From Pseudocercospora fijiensis CIRAD86 (Eukaryota > Ascomycota > Dothideomycetes > Mycosphaerellales > Mycosphaerellaceae), in the NCBI RefSeq assembly GCF_000340215.1, contig NW_006921549.1, positions 442,001 to 506,000 of the forward strand: a DNA stretch of 64,000 bases. Reading direction: 5' to 3'. How positions within the stretch are numbered: the first letter of the stretch is position 1; each line of letters starts with the position of its first letter. The translations under genes were made by a program, and so were the position numbers. The notes below the pieces were generated by a model. The model saw nothing but the letters and a program-made list of their open reading frames with translations. It made no database searches and was not told the DNA's origin. Positions 33,791 to 45,199 of the stretch are shown in pieces.

Positions 33791-34577
33791 TGTACTTAGT
33801 TTTAACATTATTGCCTTTATTAGGTTTAATTACTTCTAGTTTTTCTAGTAGAAAAGTAGGTATAAAAGGGTCTCATTTAATTATATATAGTTGTGTTATA
33901 GTTACAACTACACTTTTTATACTTAGTCTTTTAGAGGTAGGTATTTATAATCTATTAGTATATGTTAGTCTATTTAAATAAATAGACTTAGAATCTCTTT
34001 ATATATTATAAGGCTTTAACTTTAATTCTTTAACAGTATTAATGTTAATACCTGTTCTTATTGTTTCTTCCCTAGTATATATATATATTCAATAGGATAT
34101 ATAAGTAATAACCCTTACAATCAAAGATTCTTTAGTTATTTAGGTTTATTTACTTTTATAATAATTATACTTGTTACCTTAAATAATTTTTTATTAATGT
34201 TTGTAGGATAAGAAGGAGTAGGTATATATTCTTATTTACTAGTAAGTTTTTAATATACTAGAATACCTGCAAATTAAAGCTCTTTATCCGTGTTCTTAAC
34301 TAATAGAGTTAGAGATTGTTTTTTAATAATAGGTATATTTGCTGTTTTGTAATCTTTTAGTAATATAGACTACTCTATAGTATTTTCTTTAGCACCTTTA
34401 ATATCAAATAGTAGAATAACTTTAATAGGTATATGTTTATTAATAGGTGCGATAGCTAAAAGTTAACAAATAGGTCTTTATATTTAATTACCTATAGCTA
34501 TAGAAGGACCTATACCTGTTTCTGCTTTAATATATATAGCTACTATAGTTATAGCGGGAGTTTACTGATTAATGCGC
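33790..34577 (+). pseudogene. nad5: nad5 (NADH dehydrogenase subunit 5), N-terminal part
   Basis: ATG at 33790 opens 63 uninterrupted codons (MYLVLTLLPLLGLITSSFSS), then continues with frame disruptions through [26 protein letters not shown]-stop-[46 protein letters not shown] and EGPIPVSALIYIATIVIAG. Trp codons expected as TGA are mostly TAA, and His in SALIH is Tyr. It ends after the LMR motif at about 34577, where non-mitochondrial DNA begins; the C-terminal half is absent. The intact product is a membrane subunit of respiratory complex I. Confidence 0.93.
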
Positions 34578-34769
34578 TAATAAGTCTAGGGAAGCAGAAG
34601 GCTAAGCCCTAAAGGCGAGCGCGAAATAATAGTCTACGTAAGCTATTAATACCCTCTACGCAACTTATACTAAAAGGGCTTATTAATAAGCGTATAACGA
34701 TCTACGCAAGCTATTAGTACCCTCTACGTAACTTATACTAAAAGGGCTTGTAAATAAGCGAGCTATATA
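34578..34769 (+). repeat. 68-bp direct repeat between nad5 and the Helitron end
   Basis: Two units starting TCTACG(T/C)AAGCTATTA at 34633 and 34701 share ACTTATACTAAAAGGGCTT. They differ mainly by transitions. It may be flank of the Helitron or part of it. Confidence 0.75.
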
Positions 34770-34790
34770 CTAGCTATAAGCGATTGTAAC

Positions 34791-34812
34791 TATAAGCGGT
34801 ATACCGCTTATA
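34791..34812. repeat. Perfect palindrome, putative Helitron 3' hairpin
   Basis: A perfect 22-base inverted repeat without a spacer, lying 17 bases from the CTAG candidate terminus. It resisted RIP change on both arms. Confidence 0.75.
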
Positions 34813-35899
34813 TTCGCGCTCTATGCTTATAGCTCTCTCTTACTAAGCTTAATCCCTTTAAAGTATACTCTAATACTCTACTTCTACGAATCTTCTACTC
34901 GTCTAAGTCCTACTTATATCTACTTTATTACTATAATCCTCCTACTAACCTACTTCTTACTCGGTACCCTATATGTCCGCTATCTCTATGTCCTATAAAG
35001 GCATTGCTTCCTAAGTGCCTATTATATCCTGCTACTATTCCTAGTTGTCGTACGTAGCGGCCTATTACGTTATTATTACCTCGTATATTATTTCCTCTTA
35101 AGTATTACAATCCTCGAAACGAGTAAAGACGTTAATACTATAACGGAAGTATAAGCTAACGCTATCTACTAAAGCTAGTCTGTATTCGAATTTATAATTA
35201 AGCTAATACTACGGGTACTAGTCTAAGAAGCGACGGGCTAGTTAAGCAATATTAAGAACTTCGCCTAGCTATAGCAAAGCATACTATATATAGCGCGATA
35301 TATAATCTTAAGGAGCAATAGGGTTTGTCTAGCTAGTCTGCTATCGCTATAGCTATCGTGCCCGCTATACTTACTAACGGTTCGCTATAACTCGCTAGAG
35401 GAAATCCGTATTTACTAGATTAGTTATAGGTAGCTATAAGGTAGGAGGGCTATATACTAGGTAGATAGTACCTATAGGCTACTATTAAGTAGATTAGTCT
35501 TCCTATCCTAGCTAATCTTGCTAGGTAGGCTCCTAAATAGTATACAGAGGTGCCTACTAAGGAAACTTCTCCTTAAACTTCTTAACTAAAGTCTAGACTA
35601 AGCGTATATAGACACTGCTATATCTTAGCGGCTAACGATAATTATAAGGTTTAGGCGCAGCCTATATAGAGTTAAGAGCAATCTAATTTAAGTTAAATAG
35701 TAGTTAGGGATCCTACTTAAGAATCTTCTTTATCTACTTAGCGCGGGAAATAGCTTAAAGATTCTTTCACAATTAAGCTCGCTTTTATTCTTATCGCTAT
35801 TAAAGCTAAGCCTCTTACTAACGACGTAACTATTCTTGTCTGTCTTGCTAACGACGTAGCTGCTCTTATCGCTTCTTTTATATATCCTATCGATTATTT

Positions 35900-38800
35900 C
35901 GAGAAGGGGCCTACGGTACTAGATTAGGAGCTTCCGACGATAGTATATATCTAGCGGATAGTATACGCTAAGGTCGACGACGAATGTAATCGTTATATCG
36001 AGTAATAACTAACTACTAAACTTTGCTTTGCTTAAAGCGCTTATAAAAGTCGAATAGCCCTTTAAACATTAAGTTAGTAAGCTTGCGAGCCCTAGAAATA
36101 GCTATATATAATAGGCTAGGTATAAAGTCCTTCTTAGAGATATTAAGAACAACTTTGTCTAGTATTATACCCTAAGACCTATAGACTCTAATAGTATAGG
36201 CAATAGTTATCGGGAACTATATACGAATATAGCGTATATCCTATCGCTAGTTATATAGCTACTTATAGCGGACCGTTATAATAGGTACGACGTCGGGAGG
36301 TAGGCTATACTTATTATTTAGATCGTATTAATTATTAAGTGTCGGACTAGTATAATTGTCGAAATATACAAGTACGACTATTAGAATACGCGTAACGATG
36401 TCTATATGTTTATCGCCGTTATCCTCCTAGATAATATCGCAAATAGTACTAATACTACTATTAACTACGCCGCCCTTAATCTAGAGATTCTTAGTTACTA
36501 TAACCCGAGCGCCGATATAGAGTAGTAGTTAGGGATAGAGATTACTACTAGTCTTATAAGAGGCCTACGCTATATATATAGTGCTAGAATACTTAGTAGC
36601 GGCGATGCAAATTAGAGTATTGTTATCTCGTATCGCGTCCTAATTATATATATTAACCCGCTTCTTATATAGATAGAGGCGTAGTATATTATTAAAAGAG
36701 TCCTGTTTAGCTTGTAGTAAGTTGCCTTTAAGTCGCTATACGAGTGTCTCCTAATAGTTAATACTTATACCTCTAGGCGCGTTACGAAGGCCTTTAAGGG
36801 CTTTACGGAACGCGTATACTATCGCGTCGGAGCCTTGCTATCGCTAAATAACGTTAAGCTAAATAGTGCGATTAAACATCTAATAGAGGGTATATCCGGC
36901 GATGTCCTCGGGTATACGGAGGTCTTCGTACTTCGAAAAGAGAGGCCTACTACTAATAGGCAATAAGTAGTTCAAGTTACTAGTAATAACGATACTACGG
37001 CCTCTAAATAGTAGCTTATTTCCGCTTACAAAGGAACTAACGACCTATCGAAGGCGCCAATTAATCTAGTAGAGCAAAGTTAAGTCTATTATAGACTTCT
37101 CGTCGATAATAATATATATAACCTTAAGAACTATAGATCTAAATTAATTAAGCGCTTGTCTATCGAGAGGAATATACTCCTTTATCGTTAATAGTAACTA
37201 GAAGAAGGAGTATAGTATACGACCCTTTACGCTATTAGTAGTAGCACTAGTTAGTGCTAATCGAATAATCGGATCTAGTAGTATCTAGGCTTAATCTCTA
37301 AACTACTATCGCTCGATACGATTAAACTAGTCTATAAGTCGCTCTATCTTAAATAAGAGTATATTAATAACAAAGGACTTGCTAATACTAGCCTTCCCGT
37401 CTATATTAAGTAGGAATAGTAGCGGCCCTGTTAGATTTGTAAGGGTATTGTTCTAGTAATCGACGACTATATCGAAGAATAGGTTCTAAGTAGGAGCTAA
37501 TCTATTTATACGTTAAGCGAGGTCCGTAGGGATACTAATACGCTAAGCCCGCTTAGTACCGCGGAGATTCTTCTAAAAGTCCTTAATATCTAAGTATCGA
37601 ATATTATACTAACTAATATAAGAGGTCTAATTATACTTACGGCCGATCTATTAATTGCCTAAGTCGTTAAGGTCTTTAATTTGCTCTCCTAGGCGGCGTA
37701 GAGAGAGGGTAGCGGCAAGTAAGGCCTTATCGGCTCGCTCTAGTTCTGTATCGTAATACTCCTCTTCGAATAGGTCTAGAGTTAGGTCTAGTAGGCTAGC
37801 TCCTATATATTTATCTAGATAATTGTAATTACTACAGTACTACTCGTAGGTACTAGACTAAGTTATATAAGCAGTAGGAGGATTGTTAGTATCTCTAGTA
37901 TTATCTATAAAGATATAGCCGTTATTAATAGATAGATACGTACTATTAAAAGAATAATACAAAGCAATCTTAGTCCGGCACTAGTCCTAGTAAGTTCTAT
38001 CTTTACTATCGGGGACGGCACTATACTTTAGGTACTAATTAATAACTCGTACGTTAGCTCGCGGGCGCTTCTTATACGTACGGAAGTCCTATTTAGTTAG
38101 GAATTCGAACAATATTAGGTTAGGTCGATTAAGAAGGTTAGACTTAGCAAATTTGCCCTTCTTAATGCCGTAATACTTAAGCAATAGTAACTTGCCTTAT
38201 ATAACTAAGTCTCCTATATCCTTATCGTATCGCTTAGGCCGAGACTAATCTTCTAGCTTGCGATAGTCGAGTTTTTATACTTAGCGAGAGCCTTATACGA
38301 GCGGAAGATTAAGCAGTAAATGCATTTCTTCCTATACTAAGATATTATGCTCTCCGATAAGCTTATTAAGCATTTTAGCAAAGAAAGATACTATAGGGCG
38401 AGTACTAGCTGTATTAATCTTTAGAACCACTTTCTTACTAAGCTCTAATAACGACTCGCTACGCTTCTCTTACCGAGCATAGCACTTGCCGAGATAGTCG
38501 ATAGTAGTGCCTTTATCGGTATAAATAGCGATATTATTATTACCTAGCTAAGTAGCTTATATAGTACGGTTATAACTATTTATACAAGTATCGTTACGAG
38601 GGCTATCGTATATCTAATATCGAGGGTTAAGGTTCTTAGCAAAAGTACCCTCTATATAGAGGTCGCGAGGGAAGTAGAAGTAGCAAGTTACTACACCCAA
38701 GTCTTTATTCTTACGCTAGTAGTACTTATAACTATATGTATAACGCTGTAGGCGAGCTTCTATATAATTACTAATACCCTACGGTATTAATGTAGGAAAT

Positions 38801-41050
38801 ATACGAGCGTAAAGCTTCTAAGTATTATTAAACTCATTTAGTAGAATCGTATTAAAGTCGGATATTGTTAGCTAGTGCTACTATAGAGCCTCTAATAAGG
38901 CATCTATTTATACGGCGCCTAGGTTTATAGTATCGGCTTGTGCCTATCGCTAGGCCTCCTACTCCTAATAAATATCATTAATAGTAGTACCTATACCTTT
39001 AGGGATATATACGTATAGAACGGCTGCTTTAAAAGGATAATTAGCTAGGCTCTCGAGCTCTTATTAGGTACCTAGGCGACTATTAGGCTAGGTGCCTTCT
39101 TGCAAGTTGCGGGTTTAGGCGAATACTAGTATTGTCCTACTAATCTGCGTTTAACTAGCCTCATAGAGGTAGAGGCAGTTTATTTTCGTTATACTCCTTA
39201 AGAGCATTTAGCCTATATATAATAGACTCGCCTTCCTAACTATCTAGCAACTAAGAAAGGCGCTCTTTATTAATAGTAACTCTAGCGTATTCGGGGTTGT
39301 TTCGAACTAAATAATCGAGCTACGCCTTTAGTACCTATCGTCGTACTTTAAAGTCTATTACGAAGATACGATTAGTCGTATTATCTCTATTCGCTAGACG
39401 AAGAATAACTATCTCGAGATACTCCGGTATAAGAGGCAGTTCCTTCTAGACCTTACTAGTGTCCTAAAAGAAGTTAACGACATTATTCTTATAACGCTAC
39501 TATATGCCCTTAATTAAGCGTATCTCGATATAGACGTAGATATAGGCAATAAGTATCTCTTCTATTATCGACAATGCTAGTAGCGGCTTACTAGCTCGAT
39601 TTTAGTAGGCTACTCTCTAGGGTCTATACGATTCGCTCTAGATATAAGATTAGGTAAACCTATAGGCTTGTTATAATCTCTCGACTTACGGTAGCGCTTA
39701 TAGTTCTTAAAGGTCTTAGATTATAGGTTTTAATCTAATTCTATATTAAACTAACGCTCCTTATAACCCTTCTAAGTATCCTTATTCTAATAATACCTAA
39801 TTTCCTAAGGATATTATCGAGCTTATCGACGAACTCCTTAACTAATTCTAAGTCGATTATATATAAAGTAGGAGTGTAGAGGTTATTACGATCGAGCGTA
39901 AGCGGTAGGTCTTCGCCGGTAAGGAAATAGTTATTATACTTCTAATCCTCCTCGGCCTATACCTATACTATACGAGCGCCTTAGCCTTTATAATAGCGAG
40001 GTACTCGTCGACCTTACTATAGGTCTTATAATAGACGATATATTCGGCAACTATACTCGTACTCTATTTCGTCGTTATACTTATAAAAGAATAATATACG
40101 CTAGGTCTTATATATTCCTAACTAGTACTACTTTAACTATATCTCTCGATCGAAACTAGCTGCGGTATAGTACTAGTAAGTAGTCGTATATAGTGCTATA
40201 ATACGCGTAATAGTACGTAGTATATTGTAAATCTCGTATTAAAACTAAAGGCGCTCGTCTAGCCGCCTATTAGGATTAGGATCGCTACTAGCCGTACTAA
40301 ATGTCTCTAGCAATTTAAAGTCGCTACTAAAGTTGTTACTACTAGAAGCTAGGTCTTATAGACCCTTCTATATACGCTTAGCATTGCCGGTAAGAATATC
40401 GGTAATACTTAGTATTTAAGAAACATTTTCTTCTCTAGTACGATAGCGCTAATAATAAGAGCGCGAGATATCGTACTATATAGTACGAGTAGTTATAGTC
40501 TGCGGATCGTTACTACTATACTAGCTATATCGGTAACGACCTATAGCGCCTATCGAAGATTCTAGTAGATATAACGAAAGACGTAGCGATATCTACGAGA
40601 GTCGAGGCGGAGGTAGTATTAAGGAAGTATAGGGATCTAGTAGAGGCTTCTTCTATAGATTTCTAGTACGAGGAGCGCCGACGATAATATTACTACTAGT
40701 AGAGATAGGGCTTAGACCTAGGCTCGGATTTGTGCTAGGAGGTATAGGCGGCGTCGACTAAATATAGATTAGCGTATAATTAGACGAAGGAGTAGATACT
40801 AGCCGACCGCTACTAATACGGCTACTACTTCGCTTCGAAGGTATCTATTAGCTATTATTATTATTATCTACTAACTTTCTCTTACCCTTAGTACTAGGCT
40901 TCTTCGATTAGCATTTCTCGTAGGTCTTGAGCTTCTTCTTACCCTTTACGAAGAAGCGCTACTTCTTCTAAAGACCGTAGCTAGAGTATATATCCTTTAG
41001 TCCTTCGTAGTTATTATTAACTTCGCTATCGCTATTATCGCTAGGGTTAG
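35900..41050 (-). pseudogene. Helitron Rep/PIF1-like helicase polyprotein
   Basis: Reading leftward, a Lys-rich N-terminus lies near 40980-40860. The Helitron_like_N region is around 38960-38270 (YARIFPTLIPQGISNYIEAR, LGVVTCYFYFPRDLYIEGTF, NNIAIYTDKGTTIDYLGKCY, MLNKLIGEHNIL). The PIF1-type helicase follows, with a Walker A-like NIDGKASISKSF near 37420 (Gly to Ser changes), Walker B-like DEKSMIDLTLLY near 37095, and FGGRSIVITSNLNYLLPISS near 37010. The catalytic Y2 and HUH motifs were not located with certainty. RIP stops occur throughout. Intact relatives nick and unwind DNA for rolling-circle transposition. Confidence 0.85.
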
Positions 41051-41059
41051 GACGATCTA

Positions 41060-41815
41060 TTAGCAGGTTCTTCTTTAGTAGTCCGCCGCCGCTAGGAAGT
41101 CCGCCGCTAGATACTACTACTATAGAACAGGTACGCGTTATTATATAGATAGTCTAGACCTAATTAAGTCTAGCGTACGTATCGGTAAGCGTAGAGATAA
41201 GCTTATTATATATCTTGTTATCGCTAAGATTAACTATCTAAATCTAACCCTTAAGGTTACTTAATATACTAGTTAGTTATAACTCTAGCTTATTAAGTAT
41301 AAAGTCTAATATACGGCGGATATTCCGTCTAATAAAGTTCTTACTATAGAAGAGCTTATACTACTCGCGGATAGTCTATTCGAGCTAGTTACGCCCTCGA
41401 GCGAGTATCTTACGGTCGCGGCTAAAATATATATAGAGCGTATAACTAGTGCGATTCTCTAGTTCTAGTAGAGGCGGCTTAAGTAGCATCTTTAAATATA
41501 CCGCTACCTTAATATAGTAGTAAATAGTGCGATCTTAATATAGTAGGAACGGATACGATCTAATACGTTACGACTATATACTTATCTATAGTTTATATTA
41601 AGAGGAAGGTCGAGGTTATCGCGTATATAGAAAAGCGGAGTACGAAGTAGAAAGGGAAGGAATTGTCTGTTTATACCTAACGTTGTTCTTAATGCAAGCG
41701 CTATACTAATCTAGGATTAGAACCCTAGAAGAGTAAAGGTACGGCTTGCTATATATAAATATACGGACTACTATACGTTTCCGTTAGGTAAATAACTATA
41801 TACCTTATTATAGTT
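41060..41815. other. Helitron 5' region, no clear gene
   Basis: The minus-strand frame becomes uncertain upstream of the Lys-rich start. It contains CTTATA/TATAGC-rich sequence and no family I can name. Probably the 5' part of the Helitron. Confidence 0.35.
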
Positions 41816-42640
41816 TTATAAGCGCTAGCGCTTAGAGGGAGGGGGGATAGTCGTTCCTTCTAAACCCCCCGTCCCTTACCGCGTAGAGTGCTCCTATTAT
41901 AACGTTGCCGCTTAGAGGTGTTACGGTTACTCGCGACAGATCGTTAGGTAACTTCTTATTACGTACAAGCCGAGGCTTCTTTAGAGAGGCTAATATAAGC
42001 GGGAGGCAGAGACAGAATAATTAGTATAAAGGTAATTCCAATTAGTAAGTAGGTAATATAAGTTGAACGCCTCGAGCTATAAGGGCATTCTAGCGTTCCT
42101 AAATATAAAGGAGACATCTTGTCTATAGTCGTAAGCGACGTAAGCGACGCTATCGCTCTCGACCGCTCCTATCGCTCCTAGTAAGATAGAGCGACAGCTT
42201 AGCCTACTGGTCTTGGCGTCGCTCTAAGATTATATAAGGACTCTAACTAATCAGATCCGTAATAAGAGGCTAGGGGGATAGTCGTCGTAGGCCCCTCCTA
42301 AACCCCCTAAAGCCTTACTGCTTTAGTATCTATATTACTTTACCTACATTAGCGCTTAGAGGAAGGGGAGATAGTCGTTCCTTCTAAACCCTCTATCCCT
42401 TACTATACGGAGTACTCCTATTATAACGTTGCCGCTTAGAGGCTAGGGGAAAAGTCGTCGTAGGCTCCTTCTAAATCCTCTAAAGCCTTACCGCTTTAGT
42501 ACTTATATTACTTTGCTTATATTAGCGCTTAGGGGGAGGGGGATAGTTATTCTTTCTAAACCCCCTCCCCTACCGCGCGGAGTACTCCTATCTTTGCTAA
42601 CGTTAGCGCTTAGGGCAGGGCTATAGTCGCTACGCTTCCT
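41815..42640 (+). repeat. G-rich tandem array, 173-bp period, with embedded solo LTR
   Basis: Units start TTAGCGCTTAGAGG(A/G) and recur at 42351 and 42524 (period 173). A related start lies at about 41829 and a partial at about 42605. Each holds two half-units with the shared core AGTCGTTCCTTCTAAACCC or AGTCGTCGTAGGC(C/T)CC. The first unit is split by the solo LTR at 41919-42264. The runs (GGGGGAGGGGGA) are unusual in this AT-rich window. Confidence 0.8.
41919..42264 (+). repeat. Solo LTR (346 bp), copy 2
   Basis: Same length as 30020-30365 and about 95% alike by eye, with 5-bp duplication AGAGG at 41914-41918 and 42265-42269. The empty site GCTTAGAGGCTAGGGG is seen at 42434-42450. It retains TGG in two places (near 42206-42217) where copy 1 has TAG, so it is less mutated. 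Confidence 0.93.
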
Positions 42641-43382
42641 AAAACGCCTATACCTACTACGCGGACTACTTATCCGTTACCTACTTCGTTTATCGTATTA
42701 TACCTCTCCTATATATACTACTTAGCGTAGGAGATTATATTAGCCTTAGGCTGCCGTCGTTATCGTATTAATTACTTTTATTAGCGTAGTTTTGCTAGTA
42801 ATATACTTAATTAACTTAACTCGGTCTACTTCGATCTAGGTCTAAAGTTAATCGATCGAGGTTCGTTACGCTAGAGACTACTTATTTATTAAAGTATTAA
42901 TTATTTATACTGCTAGTTTATAGATTAAACGCTTAATCTATAGTATTGTCCGAACCTTACCTCGCTACCTGCCTTTTATAGTTCCTTTCTTCTAACTACG
43001 CTACTATAACGCTAGCGACGACAATAGTATATTAGTATATAAGAATTGTAGCCGTACGTCTAATTATAATATAAGCGCGTTCTTATCTACTATAATAGGC
43101 GAATATAAGAGGTATTATAGTACTAACCCCGCTTTAAGTATATTCGTCTAAGTTCTTTACGTCTACTCTAGAACAAATAGACCTAGCCCCCTCTTCTTCT
43201 TAGACGTACGTAGATTATATAATCTATCTAAACTAAGCTAGGGTACCGAGTTGAAATTTTAGTAGGTTTCTTAAACCGCCGTAAGACGCGCGATCTAGGT
43301 TCTTAGTTGCCTTCTAAACTAACTATATAGGGAATTGTCGGTAATATATCGCGAGGTTTCTTTAGAAGTCTTATAGTTTAAG
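42641..43382. other. Unclassified segment between the G-rich array and hAT copy III
   Basis: About 740 bases without a recognisable gene. There are some RIP-type stops on both strands and no repeats matching the rest of the window. Confidence 0.35.
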
Positions 43383-43733
43383 TAGACCCCGTAGTAGTTC
43401 GGGTTAGTTTAGTTTAGTTTACTAAGCCGAAGATCTAGTTTAGTTTAGGTTGGTTTGCTAAGCAACTATAGGATTAGCTAGTTCGAACTATAGAATTTAT
43501 CGGTTTCTAAGAAGTATAAGAATGTCTACGTAACTCGAAGCAAGCCCTTTATAAGATACGAGAGTATAGCCGGTAGCGTAGCTAGTATTTTTCAGTTATA
43601 GGAAGGTACTTATATAACCCTAAATCTATAGACAATTAGCTAAGGGCACTAACTAATTAGAAGAATATATATATATATATATATATAAGCTATTATAGTT
43701 TAGTTTAGAAACTTTACTTATTAGGTATAAATT

Positions 43734-44240
43734 TCATCCTTTCGCTCGCTATTTTATTCCCTAACTACTCGGTAGAATATTATTATCTAGATCTAAGTAG
43801 AACTTATCGATTTCCCTAGAAGCCCTTCTTAAGAAGTTCTAATACTTTCCTACTAAACTATTCTCTAATATTAAGTACTAGGATAGCACCTCCCTCGGTA
43901 TCGGTATAGTATATAGAAGAGCTATAAAGTAGCTCTATATAACGTTCTACTAGTTACTCGCTATACTAAGGCCGAATACTAGTTCGTTCCTTAGAGCTCT
44001 TAGTTATTTAGGAGATATAAAGGGTAGGGTAGGCAGTAACTTCGTATTATATAAGGAGGTAGAGGCTACTATAGAGGAGTCCTTTAACCTATAGAAGATA
44101 GTAAAAGATATAGAGGTAGCTATAGGTCTAGGTACCTAGTTAAATTTCTAGTAGGTAGAGTATAAGGATATTTAGAGGGAGTATTAGGTAGAGTTAGGAA
44201 GGTAGGTATATAATATAGTCTAGAAAATAGGGATAATGCC
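43734..44240 (-). pseudogene. ORF-C of the hAT element, copy III
   Basis: Same 507-bp frame as copies I, II and IV, ending in TGA at 43736-43734. Unrecognised. Mutated at Gln codons. Confidence 0.6.
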
Positions 44241-44528
44241 TATAACTATAAGTATTAGGCTCTTTAACCTTCCTTATTTTTCCCTGCTTTCTTTTTATAA
44301 AAATCTAAACTAATACAAATTAACCGGAATATCTATCTTCTTTTAGTTCTTAAGAACCTAGTAGCGTAGCTAGTAGCGTAGCCGGTAGCGTAGCCGGTAG
44401 CGTAGCCGGCCTTTTTACTCTTTAGTACTAAGGGGATTTTCGAAGACTTCTATTCGGTACGGCTAATAAAGCATACTATACTATATATATATATATACTT
44501 AGAGAGTATTTAGAGCGCGGTATATAGC

Positions 44529-44694
44529 TAACAAGGGGCGGAAGTGTATAGGTGCGTTTAATATCGAGTACTTGCTACGAAGAGCCTAAGTCTAAGAAGC
44601 AACGCGAGTTAAAGTACGCGAAGCCGATAACTAAGCTATAACTATATATGCCAAGCCTTATATAAACAGGGTCTAGAGAGGTTACCCCGTAATA
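44529..44694 (-). repeat. 3' LTR of Ty3 element 2
   Basis: It differs from the other LTR at six positions, all CpA/TpG versus TpA. It is intact at both ends apart from CA to TA at 44692-44694 (sense TG to TA). Confidence 0.95.
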
Positions 44695-44759
44695 TTACCC
44701 CCCTTTCAAACTAGCGCTTAGCCCTCTAAGGCGGTAATACAATATCGCTAAAACAAACA

Positions 44760-44783
44760 ATTAATTAATTAATTAATTAATCG
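44760..44783. repeat. AATT microsatellite
   Basis: Five to six perfect ATTA/TTAA tetranucleotide units in the 3' non-coding part of Ty3 element 2. Confidence 0.9.
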
Positions 44784-45199
44784 CTATAGGGTATATCCTT
44801 TCTAAAACTCTATCGTAAATCGTAATATATATAAAGACGGTTAGCGCAGCGACTAAACTATACCTAACAGGTTAAAGGGACCTCTATTCTACGGTAACAA
44901 GCTAACTATATCTCTAACTTGCGATAGGGACCGTTTATCGTAACTAAGCGGTACGCCTTATGCCTTATAAACAACTGGTTATCGTGTCTAAGCGGCACGC
45001 CTTAAGCTACGTCGCAAGCTAGTATTAATAGCGCCGCTAGCGGGCCGGTCTATAGTAGTGCCTATTATAGCAGGTATAGGTATCGTATCGTTCTTAAGCG
45101 TTAGATTAACTTTATCCGCGGTAGTAGAAGTCTTAGCGACTATGCCCTTATCCTTAGTGCCGCTATTAGCTTTAGTTATCGTACTAACCTTAGCTAGAT

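Larger units (their letters stand above)
30650..34577 (+). other. Nuclear copy of mitochondrial DNA, block 1
   Basis: AT-rich, CpG-poor sequence unlike the flanks, carrying a mitochondrial-type ORF, tRNA-Asn, nad4L and nad5 in that order. The nad genes use TGA for Trp (one survives in nad4L and one in nad5), and several expected TGA codons are TAA. Gln CAA codons are also TAA. These are RIP-type changes and RIP acts on nuclear DNA, so this is a transferred copy and not the organelle genome. Confidence 0.9.
34770..41650 (-). mobile_element. Helitron (rolling-circle transposon), minus strand, 5' limit approximate
   Basis: A Rep/helicase-type protein is encoded on the minus strand. The presumed 3' terminus is CTAG at 34773-34770 with A outside it, and a perfect 22-bp palindrome (34791-34812, core ATAAGCGGTATACCGCTTAT) lies 17 bases inside. 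This is the expected hairpin-plus-CTRR layout of Helitron 3' ends. No TIR or TSD is expected. The 5' TC end was not found; the G-rich tandem array starting about 41815 may be inside or outside. Confidence 0.75.

Noticed and set aside
30650..34577. Genuine mitochondrial contig
   Set aside because: Flanked by nuclear transposons and mutated in RIP contexts, with nad5 truncated.
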